DNA of 64,000 nucleotides, taken from contig JAHBVF010000019.1 in assembly GCA_019637685.1 (NCBI GenBank), positions 1 through 64,000 on the forward strand, given 5' to 3'. Positions 27,217 through 35,927 of the stretch are shown here, one piece after another. The stretch is from Caldilineaceae bacterium (lineage in GTDB: Bacteria; Chloroflexota; Anaerolineae; Caldilineales; Caldilineaceae). The notes under the pieces were generated by a model that saw only the letters and a list, made by a program, of their open reading frames with translations, was not told the origin of the DNA and did no database searches. Positions within the stretch are counted from its first letter, which is position 1; each line of letters starts with the position of its first letter. Made by a program: the position numbers and the translations under genes.

Positions 27217-28430
27217 TATCTACTTTGCCGGGGAATTTCCACGGCAACTGTCGTGCCTTCGCCGGGACTGCTCTCCACATAGACCGCTCCAGCCAGTGCC
27301 TCGGCCCGTTGGCGCATGGCTGTCAAGCCAAAACCGCCGCCGCCCGATTGGGTATGGGTCTTTAGCTGGAAGCCTCTGCCGTTGTCCTGCACATCCAGCA
27401 GCACGCGATCCGGCATATAGGAAAGGGTGATGCTGACCGCGCTGGCCGCGGCATGTTTGTGTACATTGGCCAGGCTCTCCTGCACCGCGCGCAGCAGAGT
27501 AACTTCGGCTTCGGGCGGCAGGGGCAGGGCTGTGCCAGTCGAAGTGACAGTGGAGACAACACCTGTGCGCGCACTCCACTTGTCGGCTTCCCGCTGGATA
27601 GCCTCGGCCAGGGACGATCCTTCCAGCACTTCCGGGCGCAAATCCTGCACCACCCGGCGGGCCTGGTCCAGACTCTCGCGGGCAGTGGCCGCGGCTTGTC
27701 CAATGTGGCGACGGGCTGTGGACGGTTCGCTCTCCAGCGCCTGGTCCGCGGCTTCCAGATGGGTGACGACACTGATAAAGCCCTGGGCCAGGGTGTCGTG
27801 GATCTCCCGCGCCAGCCGCTGACGCTCGGCCAGGACACCCGCGCTGCGTTCGCTGGCGGCCAGCTCGGCCTGGGTGCGGCGCAGTTCTTCGATCAGTTCG
27901 TGCTGCTGGCCGGTCTGTTGAATGATGGCGCTGATCCAGAGGGCGACGAGTGAACCGCAGACCCCGCCGAGCAGCCAAATCCAGAAAACCGGTTGGCGCA
28001 GAGCCTCGGCCAAGGAGCCGATCTCATTGGCCTGTATGGCCAGAATGGGCATGGCCGCCACAGAAATGGGGATGGAGAGAGTGATGGGCAGAAAGTAGGC
28101 GAGTTGACTGAAATAGCCACCGATCACAAAGAAAAAGATGTCGTGGATGACAATCAGGCCAAAGGTGACGGCTGTGATCACCCCGGCATAGGCCAATCCA
28201 TACCAGAGACGGCCGCGGGGAGCGACACCCCGGCGGGGCATTTCCAGGGCGAAAAACCAGTGAGCCACGCCGCCGATCAAAATCAGCACGGAGGCCAGCC
28301 AGCGCTCCTGGGGTGTGGCCTGACGCTGGACCATCCAATAGGCCCAGGGCAGACCCAACGAAAGGAAGAAGATGACCGACCAGACCCAGCCCATGCGTTC
28401 CCAGGCGTGGACGGTTTTGGTTGTGTTCAT
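27216..28430 (-). CDS. Membrane sensor histidine kinase (NarX/LiaS-type), 404 aa
   Basis: Five or six N-terminal membrane helices (about residues 13-170) act as the sensor. A HisKA_3 dimer domain follows with the phosphorylated H211 in LAREIHDTLAQGF. The short HATPase_c has VQESLANVHKHAAAS and DNGRGF. It pairs with the NarL-type regulator downstream. The start at 28430 excludes an 86-residue extension that is encoded by a MITE. The MITE end lies 25 bp upstream of this ATG. Confidence 0.85.
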   Translation of the reverse strand: MNTTKTVHAWERMGWVWSVIFFLSLGLPWAYWMVQRQATPQERWLASVLILIGGVAHWFFALEMPRRGVAPRGRLWYGLAYAGVITAVTFGLIVIHDIFFFVIGGYFSQLAYFLPITLSIPISVAAMPILAIQANEIGSLAEALRQPVFWIWLLGGVCGSLVALWISAIIQQTGQQHELIEELRRTQAELAASERSAGVLAERQRLAREIHDTLAQGFISVVTHLEAADQALESEPSTARRHIGQAAATARESLDQARRVVQDLRPEVLEGSSLAEAIQREADKWSARTGVVSTVTSTGTALPLPPEAEVTLLRAVQESLANVHKHAAASAVSITLSYMPDRVLLDVQDNGRGFQLKTHTQSGGGGFGLTAMRQRAEALAGAVYVESSPGEGTTVAVEIPRQSR

Positions 28431-28454
28431 CGCGAAAACTCCAGTGAAGGGAAT

Positions 28455-28586
28455 GACTCTACTGCGAAAAGCCTTTTGAGCCACTGATAGACACTGATAA
28501 ACGCTGATAAAAAGAAGGATTCTCTCCTGAAATTCTCTGCGACTCCGCGTCTCCCCGGGAGAAATTGACCTTTTTGCTGTGGAGTC
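28455..28586. mobile_element. MITE copy 1, TIR GASTCYACTGCAAAAAG type, 132 bp
   Basis: Terminal inverted repeats GACTCTACTGCGAAAAG (28455-28471) and CTTTTTGCTGTGGAGTC (28570-28586) match at 14 of 17. Both ends are flanked by GGGAAT (28449-28454 and 28587-28592), a likely 6-bp target duplication. The interior is about 90% like the copy at 53270-53391, in reverse orientation. No coding capacity. Confidence 0.75.
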
Positions 28587-28698
28587 GGGAATAGAACGCG
28601 GATGACGCGAATTTAGCTGATAAGCGCGGATTAAAATCTGCAGTTTCTGCATTCCACCTTTTGTTGTGCCGTTGACAGTATAGCACACCCCTACTGCT

Positions 28699-29490
28699 CT
28701 ATTCCCAGCGGAAAGTGAAGACCGAAACCGCTGTGCCTACGGCCAGCATCCCGCCCAGGACGAGCAAAGCGGTGGTGTTCCACTGGCCGCCAAACCAGAG
28801 GTCCTGGAGCAGACGGACTACGTGGGTCAAGGGCAGCCACTGGGCCGCGGACTGGACGCCGGGGGGCATAATTTGCAGGGGCATAGCCGCGCCGGAGAGA
28901 AACATCATCGGGAAGAAGATGACCTGTCCCGCCACCTGGGCCACCCGGCTGGTGGGGGAGAGGCTGGCGATCACATAGCCGACCGCGATAAAGCTCAGGG
29001 CGGCGAAGGTGAAACCCGCAAAGAGTGCCGTCCACGAGCCGCCGAAGCGCAGACCGAAGGCCAGCCGGGCCACAACGACGAGCAGAATCATCCCGGTCAG
29101 AGCCACGGCAAAGTTGACCACCACATCGCTGATCAGATAGACGAGCGGGCGCATGGGTGTGGCCTGAAAACGGCGCAGCAGTTTCTGCTCACGGGCTGTG
29201 GCAGTGGCAATCGGAATCGTCATAAAGGCGACTGTGCCGATGAGCAGCGCGGCCAGGGCCGGTGTCTGGGCGTCGATGTAGCCGTAGACCGGGCTGAAGA
29301 AGGAACTGCCCGGTTCATTGCCCCAGATGGCCCCAAAGAGCAGCAGCAGGAGAACGGGGAAGGCCAGATTGAAGAAAAAGGCGACGGGTTCGCGCAGAAA
29401 GAGTTTGAACTGAACGAAAGTGAGCTTGGCCGCGGAGCGGAGGATTTTGGCTGGCCCGAAGTCTGTTACGGGCTGAAGGGCAGTAGTCAT
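28699..29490 (-). CDS. ABC-2 type transporter permease, 263 aa
   Basis: Six hydrophobic segments of the DrrB/ABC-2 permease type. The protein has a LREPVAFFFNLAFPVLLLLLFG entry and a late SPTSRVAQVAGQVIFFPMMFLSGAAMPLQIMPPG stretch before the last helices. It forms the membrane half of an exporter with the ATPase encoded upstream. A GAGGAGA site precedes the ATG at 29490. The substrate is unknown. The two-component genes downstream suggest stress or antibiotic response. Confidence 0.85.
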   Translation of the reverse strand: MTTALQPVTDFGPAKILRSAAKLTFVQFKLFLREPVAFFFNLAFPVLLLLLFGAIWGNEPGSSFFSPVYGYIDAQTPALAALLIGTVAFMTIPIATATAREQKLLRRFQATPMRPLVYLISDVVVNFAVALTGMILLVVVARLAFGLRFGGSWTALFAGFTFAALSFIAVGYVIASLSPTSRVAQVAGQVIFFPMMFLSGAAMPLQIMPPGVQSAAQWLPLTHVVRLLQDLWFGGQWNTTALLVLGGMLAVGTAVSVFTFRWE

Positions 29491-29526
29491 TGGGGTCTCC
29501 TCAATGGATCGATTTGGGACACAAGA

Positions 29527-29577
29527 TAATCGGAAATTCTCCTGCGGAGGCGCGGAGTCGCAGAGAAAAACAGGTAT
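29527..29577. repeat. Degenerate repeat related to the MITE core
   Basis: AAATTCTCCTGCGGAGGCG and GGAGTCGCAGAGAAA here match the inner GCGGAGACGCGGAGTCGCAGAGAA portion of the MITE at 53270-53391. Terminal repeats are missing. It is an old fragment or an independent copy of the widespread CGCGGAGTCGCAGAG motif. Confidence 0.5.
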
Positions 29578-29584
29578 CGAAATT

Positions 29585-30103
29585 TCAGTTGGCTGCATTC
29601 TGTGTCTTCAATTGATAGCGGCTGTGCAGCCAATAGAGCGTCACCAGTGCCACGGGTTTCAGGAAGTCCCAGTAGAGGATCGGCCCGGCGTTGTCCGCAG
29701 AAAAATTGCCGTTCTGGAGCATATCCGCGATATGGGTGAAGCCCGCACCCCAGGCGAAGATACTGGTGGCGATGATATAGGGCAGCCACCAGTCCCGCCG
29801 CCAGAAAGTAGCGTAGCCGAGGACGCCGATCGCCAGATTTGCCACGCCCACTTCGGTCTGGAAGGGATTGCCTGCGGGCCAGCCAATGGAAGCCGCCACC
29901 TGATCTGCCCAGACGGTATGCATAAAGAAGCTGATAATGCCGATGAAGCCGCCGACACCCGCCAGATAGATGAGCAGCGTCTCTACAACCGCGGGCCGGG
30001 AATAGTCGCCCCGCATCCGCAGATGGATGGCCGCGGAGCCAAGAATCGCCAACAGCCAGATGTAGACCTGATAGCCGGGAACGGAAGTGATTTGCTCGAA
30101 CAT
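29585..30103 (-). CDS. DUF6790-like integral membrane protein, 172 aa
   Basis: Four hydrophobic segments, with a central PFQTEVGVANLAIGVLGYATFWRRDWWLPYII stretch like DUF6790 proteins. Function is unknown. It sits between the ABC ATPase and permease genes on the same strand (94-102 bp gaps), so it may be part of the exporter unit or be sensed with it. The start at 30103 gives MFEQITSVPGYQ. Confidence 0.65.
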   Translation of the reverse strand: MFEQITSVPGYQVYIWLLAILGSAAIHLRMRGDYSRPAVVETLLIYLAGVGGFIGIISFFMHTVWADQVAASIGWPAGNPFQTEVGVANLAIGVLGYATFWRRDWWLPYIIATSIFAWGAGFTHIADMLQNGNFSADNAGPILYWDFLKPVALVTLYWLHSRYQLKTQNAAN

Positions 30104-30205
30104 TGGATGATTTCTCCTGGGAAAGTTTGGCAGGAATCGATATTGGGGTATGGGGATTCCGTCAGGATCATTCGCCGCGCCAGACAGCACCCCCTCCCCC
30201 CATAT

Positions 30206-31120
30206 CTATTCCCGTATCTGCCGCCCGGTCAGATGGATGAATACATCCTCCAGGCTGGGCTGCTCGGTGCGCAGGTTTTGAAAGGAAATGCCTAGGCTCT
30301 CCAACTCCCTGACAACAACGCTGACCAGCCCGTCGGCTTTGCCATAAACTGTTACTTTCTGTCCGTTTTGAATGACGTCGCTGGCCTGGGGCAGGCCGCG
30401 CAGGCCGGCCAGATTCACCCGCTGATCGCTCTCAAAGATCACCCGGCTGTCCATTTCCAGAGAGCGGACCAGACTGGCCGGTCGGTCCAGAGCAATGACT
30501 TTGCCCCGGTCGATGATCGCCAGCCGGTCGCAGAGAGCCTCGGCTTCGTCCATAAAATGGGTGACCAGCACGACTGTCTTGCCCTGGGCGCGAATCTCCT
30601 GCACCAGTTCCCACGTGTTGCGCCGGGCCTGGGGATCGAGACCGGTGGTCAGCTCGTCCAGAAAGACGACTTCGGGATCGTTGAGCAGGGCCAGGGCAAT
30701 AAAGAGCCGCTGCTTCTGCCCGCCAGAGAGATTGACAAAGGCCGTGTCCCGCTTCTCGGCCAATCCCCACTGCTCCAACAACGGCTGCCAGGGAACCGTG
30801 TGGGCGTAGAAAGAGCCGAAGAGGTCCAGCGCTTCCCACACCTTCAGACGGTCGGCCAGATTGGCCTGCTGCAACTGAATGCCCATGCGCTGGGCCAGGG
30901 CTGTGCGCTCCTGTTGTGGGTCCAGGCCCAATACCCGCACGCGGCCCCGGTTCGGCTGGCGCAGGCCGATGACGCTTTCCACAGTCGTCGTCTTGCCCGC
31001 GCCGTTGGGTCCCAGAATGCCGAATATCTCCCCCGGCTGCACCTGAAATGAAACGTCGTCCACGGCAACGGTTGTGCCATACTTTTTGCGTAGCTGTTCG
31101 ACCTCAATAATCGGTTGCAT
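30206..31120 (-). CDS. ABC transporter ATP-binding protein, 304 aa
   Basis: The drug or lipid exporter ATPase type (DrrA/CcmA). Walker A is GPNGAGKTTT, signature LSGGQKQRL, Walker B VVFLDELTTGLD, and the H-loop VTHFMDEAEAL. The C-terminal 80 residues are the usual DrrA-like domain. Two adjacent ATGs are possible. 31120 is chosen because the AGGAAAG site is 6 bases away, whereas 31126 would touch it. It works with the permease at 28699-29490. Confidence 0.9.
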   Translation of the reverse strand: MQPIIEVEQLRKKYGTTVAVDDVSFQVQPGEIFGILGPNGAGKTTTVESVIGLRQPNRGRVRVLGLDPQQERTALAQRMGIQLQQANLADRLKVWEALDLFGSFYAHTVPWQPLLEQWGLAEKRDTAFVNLSGGQKQRLFIALALLNDPEVVFLDELTTGLDPQARRNTWELVQEIRAQGKTVVLVTHFMDEAEALCDRLAIIDRGKVIALDRPASLVRSLEMDSRVIFESDQRVNLAGLRGLPQASDVIQNGQKVTVYGKADGLVSVVVRELESLGISFQNLRTEQPSLEDVFIHLTGRQIRE

Positions 31121-31302
31121 TGGCATCTTTCCTGTTGGCTGGGAATGGTGAAAACTTGGCTGTGGTTGAATTGTAGGGGAGAAAAGCGCGGTCCGCATCG
31201 CCCCATCAGTGGAAAGAGGCGGGCGACAGGATGACCTGCGTATCAACCGATCGATGGATAGGAAAAATCGGGGTAACTTGCGTAATGTCGTGGGAATTAC
31301 AG

Positions 31303-31331
31303 TTGACGCTTCCGCGTTCGTGTAGTATTCT
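31303..31331 (+). promoter_or_regulatory. Sigma-70 type promoter of the L,D-transpeptidase operon
   Basis: TTGACG (31303-31308) and TATTCT (31326-31331) are 17 bp apart, about 67 bp before the ATG at 31399. The divergent ABC ATPase gene starts at 31120. Confidence 0.6.
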
Positions 31332-31398
31332 TGCAGTGCTGCAAATCTTCGCGCACATTTATCTATACTCCATCAATCATCCAGGAATTACCCACGCG

Positions 31399-32499
31399 AT
31401 GAGACCCGTTTCTTCTTCACATATCCGCTGGCAGAGGATCGCCCAGTTGGTCCTGGCCTTTGCTTTTCTGATGGGAGGGACGCTCCCCGCCTTTGCCAAC
31501 GAAACCGTCCACGTCGTCAAACCGGGCGAAACCCTCAGCCAGATTGCCGAGGCCTACGGGACAACTGTTAATGTCCTGCGTTCTCTGAACAATCTGGGCG
31601 ATGTCGATTTTGTCTGGTATGGCCAGCAACTGATTGTGGAATCGGACGAGACGCCTCTGCCCAGAGAATCAACGGTTGTCCAGACGATTGCCTATTATCA
31701 GGTACAGCCTGGCGATACCCTGACCGGCATTGCCAACGCCTATGGCATCGGTCTGGCCCATCTGGTCGAGCTGAATCGCATTTCGCCGGCGGGCCGGCTC
31801 TATTCCGGACAGACATTGGCCGTGCCAGCGCGGGATATCGGAGCGCCCAGGTCGGATGTAGAACTTAGCAATCTGCCGGTGCATATCGTCCAGGCCGGGG
31901 AGCACGTGGGCATTATCGCGGGCCTCTATGGGATTTCGGTCGATGCTCTGGTGCGGACGAATGGCCTGGCTGACCCCAGCCTGATTGTGCCCGGCCAGAA
32001 GTTGCGCATCCCCCCTGTCACAGCAGAGTCTGTCGAGCCGGCAGCGCCCGCCTATCACCACCACACCACCTTTCCCACCACCACCGAGAAATGGATTGAT
32101 GTGGACCTGAGCGAGCAGCGGGTGGTGGCCTACGAAGGCACAACACAGGTCAATGCCTTTATCATTTCCTCTGGCCTGCCTGGCACCCCCACTGTCACCG
32201 GTACATTCCGCATCTGGGCCAAAGTGCCTGTGCAGGATATGTATGGCGGCAATCGGGCGGCGGGCAATTACTACTATTTGGAAGACGTGCCCTGGGTACA
32301 GTATTTTTATGCAGACTACGCGTTTCACGGCACAACCTGGCACGCCAATTTTGGCAGACCTGCCAGCCGGGGTTGCATTAATATGAGCCCCGCGGATGCG
32401 GAATGGCTCTTTGATTGGGCTGCGCCGGAAGCACCCGACGCGGGCTGGCTTTTCAGCGATGGCGATAATCCGGGTACACTGGTTGTGGTACACGAATAA
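31399..32499 (+). CDS. Secreted LysM-L,D-transpeptidase, 366 aa
   Basis: Cross-links peptidoglycan through 3-3 bonds, or attaches proteins. An N-terminal signal peptide (basic start, hydrophobic stretch to ...LPAFA) is followed by three LysM repeats (about residues 32-80, 95-145 and 155-205) that bind glycans. A YkuD domain then has the catalytic HGTTWHANFGRPASRGCINM; the Cys is in SRGCINM. The start at 31399 matches this layout, while a longer ORF has no export signal. It is the first gene of a three-gene operon with a promoter upstream. Confidence 0.88.
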   Translation: MRPVSSSHIRWQRIAQLVLAFAFLMGGTLPAFANETVHVVKPGETLSQIAEAYGTTVNVLRSLNNLGDVDFVWYGQQLIVESDETPLPRESTVVQTIAYYQVQPGDTLTGIANAYGIGLAHLVELNRISPAGRLYSGQTLAVPARDIGAPRSDVELSNLPVHIVQAGEHVGIIAGLYGISVDALVRTNGLADPSLIVPGQKLRIPPVTAESVEPAAPAYHHHTTFPTTTEKWIDVDLSEQRVVAYEGTTQVNAFIISSGLPGTPTVTGTFRIWAKVPVQDMYGGNRAAGNYYYLEDVPWVQYFYADYAFHGTTWHANFGRPASRGCINMSPADAEWLFDWAAPEAPDAGWLFSDGDNPGTLVVVHE

Positions 32500-32552
32500 T
32501 TCGGTAATCCTGCCACATCCCCCGCTTGTGACGTGCAAAAGGAAAGATAGTA

Positions 32553-33287
32553 ATGAGGAAACAAATCAGAGTCGTTCTGCTTGGCTTGCTAATGGCGCTT
32601 TGTACTGGGGGGATGACTCTCTACGCGGCGGATTCGACCCCGCCCCGTCCGATTGATGTGATAGGTGACGCTGCGAGTCCATCACTCCTGCCCCCCTTGC
32701 CCTTTGCCAAAGCGTCGATGGATCTGCCCCGCTTTCATAAAGAGAAGGCGGAAGTCAAGCGTTCCCAACAATCTCTGCCCGAGGCAAAGGTGGAAGAAGA
32801 AGAGAGCATCAGCAGCCCTGTCCAACTGGCCGCACCGACGATAGAATCGGTTGAGGAGGCCCGCAGCAACGGGCAGAAGTGGATCGAAGTCAATCTGACC
32901 GAACAGAAGACCTATGCCTGGGAAGGCGACCAACTGGCCGGCGAATTTCTGATCTCCAGTGGATTGCCCGGCACACCCACTGTACAGGGTGTTTTCCGCA
33001 TGCGGGTGCGCACCCGCAGCCAGACAATGAGCGGGGGAGACCGGGCCGCGGGAACCTACTACAGCCTGCCCAATGTGGAATGGGTGCAATATTTCTATGC
33101 GGATTACAGCTTCCACGGAACCTATTGGCACAACAATTTTGGCCACCCCATGAGCCACGGCTGCGTGAATATGACCAACGAAGACGCCGAATGGCTATTC
33201 CGCTGGTCCATGCCCGAATATGCGGGCGAGACCCGCTGGCTCAGCGCCACCGAAGACAACGCGCTTCTGGTCTATATCCACGAATAA
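32553..33287 (+). CDS. Secreted L,D-transpeptidase without LysM, 244 aa
   Basis: A signal-anchor start (MRKQIRVVLLGLLMALCTGG) is followed by a linker of about 90 residues and a YkuD domain with the catalytic NNFGHPMSHGCVNMTNEDAEWLF; the Cys is in SHGCVN. The catalytic domain is clearly related to the upstream gene (both have FLISSGLPGTPTV- and AAGTYY-like segments). It arose by tandem duplication and then lost or never had LysM repeats. The gap between the two genes is 53 bp. Confidence 0.85.
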   Translation: MRKQIRVVLLGLLMALCTGGMTLYAADSTPPRPIDVIGDAASPSLLPPLPFAKASMDLPRFHKEKAEVKRSQQSLPEAKVEEEESISSPVQLAAPTIESVEEARSNGQKWIEVNLTEQKTYAWEGDQLAGEFLISSGLPGTPTVQGVFRMRVRTRSQTMSGGDRAAGTYYSLPNVEWVQYFYADYSFHGTYWHNNFGHPMSHGCVNMTNEDAEWLFRWSMPEYAGETRWLSATEDNALLVYIHE

Positions 33288-33324
33288 ACAATCTGTCAAC
33301 CACTCACAAAGCAACGAAATCCTT

Positions 33325-33969
33325 ATGGCACAACGCAGCCGATCCAAAACAGCCACCGCCTCTCGTCCCAGCCGCCAGGAGCTGCGCGAGATTGCGGCCA
33401 AGCGCCAGCGTAACAGCAATCTAATGCTGATTGGTGGTGGAATTGTCCTGGCCCTCATCGTCGGACTGATCCTCTACGCCAATTTCAAGTCCAGCCAACC
33501 GGTGGGCGAAGAACAATCTCTGCCCACCCTGGGAAATGTTCACATTGCCCAAGGCAGCACATCGCCCATTGAATACAACAGCACACCGCCCACCTCCGGT
33601 CCCCACTATCCGGGGCTGGCTCCCTGGGCCATCTACCGGGAGCCGATCCCCTATGAACAGTTGATCCACAACCTGGAGGACGGCGGCGTTGTCATCTATT
33701 ACCAGTGCGAGGACGAATGCCCGGAACTGGTGGACCAGTTGGATGCCTTCGCCCGTCCGCTGATTGCCGCGGGCCGTCATTTGGTGGTGGTGCGCAATGA
33801 TCCTGCCTGGATGGGTGATGCGGGATCGGTCACACCTTTGCACAAGGATATGGGCGCCCGGATTGCCCTGGTGGCCTGGCAGCGCATCGATAAATTCGAC
33901 GAATTCGATGAGGCCCGCATCCGGGCCTTCTTTGAACGCTACGAAGGCATTGATCACCACGCGGGGTAA
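33325..33969 (+). CDS. DUF3105 membrane-anchored protein, 214 aa
   Basis: A basic N-terminal region (about 35 residues), then one membrane helix (LMLIGGGIVLALIVGLILYA). An extracellular DUF3105 domain follows with NVHIAQGSTSPIEYNSTPPTSGPHY, GVVIYYQC and HHLVVVRND-like stretches. Function is unknown. The preceding two genes build the cell wall, so a wall-associated or maturation role is a reasonable inference. Start from 33325. Two cysteines lie in YYQCEDECPE, a possible disulfide or metal site. Confidence 0.8.
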   Translation: MAQRSRSKTATASRPSRQELREIAAKRQRNSNLMLIGGGIVLALIVGLILYANFKSSQPVGEEQSLPTLGNVHIAQGSTSPIEYNSTPPTSGPHYPGLAPWAIYREPIPYEQLIHNLEDGGVVIYYQCEDECPELVDQLDAFARPLIAAGRHLVVVRNDPAWMGDAGSVTPLHKDMGARIALVAWQRIDKFDEFDEARIRAFFERYEGIDHHAG

Positions 33970-33987
33970 TATTCAATCATTGATGAC

Positions 33988-34032
33988 AACAAAGCAGCCC
34001 CGGCCATATTGAATGGCCGGGGCTGCTTTGTT
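33988..34032 (+). terminator. Intrinsic terminator of the L,D-transpeptidase operon
   Basis: A perfect 20-bp stem (33988-34007 with 34013-34032) and a 5-base loop. GC-rich inner pairs and an A/T-rich base with TTT on the exit side fit a strong terminator. It also lies between converging genes, so it could serve both. Confidence 0.85.
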
Positions 34033-34073
34033 AAATGACCGGATAGCAGTGTCAATGCAGGCGCAGATTCTGC

Positions 34074-34694
34074 TCAGCTTTCCATCGACTGTGCAAAAAC
34101 CAGGTTGCTATCCACCGCTGGGCTATAGTAACCGGAACCAGCGCAGGCCCGGCAGAGAGTCTGACCGCCCACCCACACCTCCCGCTCGTTGATAATTTCC
34201 TCGCCGCAGCGCTCGCAATCCACACGCACAATCGGCCGGCTCACAATCTGCGCCACAGGGGTCGTCAGGCTCACCGGCTGGATAACGAGCAGTTCGGCGT
34301 CGGGCATCACCTGATAGGCCTGCAACTGGGCAAAATAGTGGCGACGCTCGCCAGGGGCATAGGCGTAGGCCCGGTCTCGCACGTCCAGCCGGGGGGCCAC
34401 CCGCACGGCCCGCTCGCTCTTCACATCCACAAAGACGGCGGCAATTTTGCCATAATCCTCCAGACGCAGGGTGCGGTGACCCATTGTGCAGCCGGTGGCA
34501 ACTTCCACACCGTCGGCAAAGCAGCCATCGCTTTCCACAAAAACGAGCAGCCGCTTGTCCGTGCGGGGGAGGTCCAAATCCAACGCGCGGCCACCGGCCA
34601 GACCCATGCGCGCGCCGAGTACCTGACGCGGGCAGAGATGGCTGTGGCGGGCCGAGGACGCGGCCAATATAGCCGACAAGTTGTGAGAAAACAC
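34074..34694 (-). CDS. FmdE family protein with C-terminal zinc finger, 206 aa
   Basis: Resembles formylmethanofuran dehydrogenase subunit E, a family linked to molybdopterin enzymes. The N-terminal core has ASSARHSHLCPRQVLGARMGL and FVESDGCFADGVEVATGCTMGHRTL. The conserved C/H residues probably bind metal. A C-terminal zinc ribbon has CERCGEE and CRACAG. The GTG start at 34694 has a GGAG site at 6 bases and is part of the 3' end of a probable Moco riboswitch. No formylmethanofuran genes are here, so a Moco-related or Mo-sensing role is inferred. Confidence 0.75.
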   Translation of the reverse strand: MFSHNLSAILAASSARHSHLCPRQVLGARMGLAGGRALDLDLPRTDKRLLVFVESDGCFADGVEVATGCTMGHRTLRLEDYGKIAAVFVDVKSERAVRVAPRLDVRDRAYAYAPGERRHYFAQLQAYQVMPDAELLVIQPVSLTTPVAQIVSRPIVRVDCERCGEEIINEREVWVGGQTLCRACAGSGYYSPAVDSNLVFAQSMES

Positions 34695-34699
34695 AGGTG

Positions 34700-34865
34700 G
34701 CTCCTTTCCAAGTCAGACGCCGGCCTGAATAGCGGGCGTCGTCGGGAGGTCGCGTCGTTTCCAGCCGCGGCCCTGGCAGAAATTGTTTCCTGCGTCCTCG
34801 CACGGGCGAGGCGGCGGATCGACCCTGGCCGTAGCTGTAGGCCGGTCCGCTCGGAGTGGGTTTGG
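34700..34865 (-). ncRNA. Probable Moco (molybdenum cofactor) riboswitch
   Basis: Read on the minus strand, the leader has a CTCCGAGC segment (34849-34856), a GGCC-tacagcta-CGGCC hairpin (34828-34843), then CCAGGGC (34770-34776), CCTCCCG (34743-34749) and TGGAAAGG (34703-34710) in the order seen in known Moco RNAs such as the one before E. coli moaA. The last segment includes the ribosome site of the FmdE gene, so ligand binding could block translation. The downstream Mo-related gene supports it. A covariance search (RF01055) is decisive. Bases 34866-35002 show nothing else. Confidence 0.65.
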
Positions 34866-35002
34866 TTGTACAGAAGCCGAGTTTCTTCCGAGAGACTCAG
34901 TGTCTGATGGTCTGCTGATTATACCCTCTGCGTGCGTTCTGGCAACTGTAGAGCCAGGCAGGTTGTGGGCTGGTCAGGTGGCTGGAGAAGACGGGGACAG
35001 CT

Positions 35003-35869
35003 TTAGCGGGCGATTAGCCGCCGGGCATTGCCCGCGTAAATCTTCGCCAGCACATCTTCGGCCAGCCCCAGCCCGTTGAGAAATTCCTGCAAGCGGTTGT
35101 CAAAATTGTCCCGCCCGTAGAGCATTCGGTCCTGAAATTCCAGCAGAAAGTCCCGGCCAAAGGCTGCGTCGCGGCCCAGCGCATTGAGCGCGGAGCCAGC
35201 CGACAGGTCCGCCCATAGATTGGGATAGCGGCGCAACATCTCCACTGCCTGGCCGCCGGGCAGGACCGGCCCACTGGGATACGGCTCTTTATCGTACAGA
35301 TCACCGCCAGAGATATGCGCCCAGAAGCCCGGCGCATGGCCGATAAAAATCGTTTGGGGACAGGCGGCTACCGCCCGTTCAAAGGCGTCGATGCCGCCCC
35401 CATACCACCAGTTGGGCCGGGGATAGGTGTGGCCTGTCTCGAATTCGTAGTCGATGTGGACAGTGACTGGCAACCCTTTCTCGCCACAGAACCGAAAGAG
35501 GCGCAGCGCGTCCGGGTTGTCGTACATCATCCGCAGTTTGATCTCCCCGCAGACCCGCACGTTGTACAGATCAATGGCCGCGGCCAATCGGTCGATGGCG
35601 TCGGGCCGGCGAGGGTCGGGCGCGAAGCCCAACACAAAACGATCCGGCGCGGCCTGGGCATAGCGCAGGCAGGCTTCAAAGGGGACGGGATAGCCCCGGC
35701 TGTCGGCCATCATCACCCGGTTGTAGACCGGCGGGTCATATTCATCCGCGGGGGCCTCCCAGGAGAGCAGCCACGTCTGACGAATCGTGTAGGCGTCCAT
35801 ATTGGCGAGGAAACGGGAGAGGTCGTGGCCGTGCCAGTCCGGGTGGTTGTGGGCGTCGATGATTTCCAT
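35003..35869 (-). CDS. Amidohydrolase-family protein (metal-dependent), 288 aa
   Basis: A TIM-barrel hydrolase or decarboxylase of the amidohydrolase_2 family. The start IIDAHNHPDWHG carries the H-x-H metal motif. VTVHIDYEF, FIGHAPGFW and the late YGRDNF follow as later metal ligands. It is related in style to the protein at 60461-61438 but is not a close duplicate. The start at 35869 is MEIIDAHNH. It is the last gene of a minus-strand run with an Ldh dehydrogenase, an isomerase and a serine hydrolase. The substrate is unknown. Confidence 0.8.
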   Translation of the reverse strand: MEIIDAHNHPDWHGHDLSRFLANMDAYTIRQTWLLSWEAPADEYDPPVYNRVMMADSRGYPVPFEACLRYAQAAPDRFVLGFAPDPRRPDAIDRLAAAIDLYNVRVCGEIKLRMMYDNPDALRLFRFCGEKGLPVTVHIDYEFETGHTYPRPNWWYGGGIDAFERAVAACPQTIFIGHAPGFWAHISGGDLYDKEPYPSGPVLPGGQAVEMLRRYPNLWADLSAGSALNALGRDAAFGRDFLLEFQDRMLYGRDNFDNRLQEFLNGLGLAEDVLAKIYAGNARRLIAR

Positions 35870-35927
35870 GGACGGATAGCTTCCTTTGTGATTTACAGGT
35901 ATTGGTTCGATGGGCAATTATTCGCTA

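Noticed and set aside
28431-28688. N-terminal extension of the membrane histidine kinase (86 residues)
   Set aside because: It is encoded by the MITE and its flanks; a normal start with membrane helices exists at 28430.
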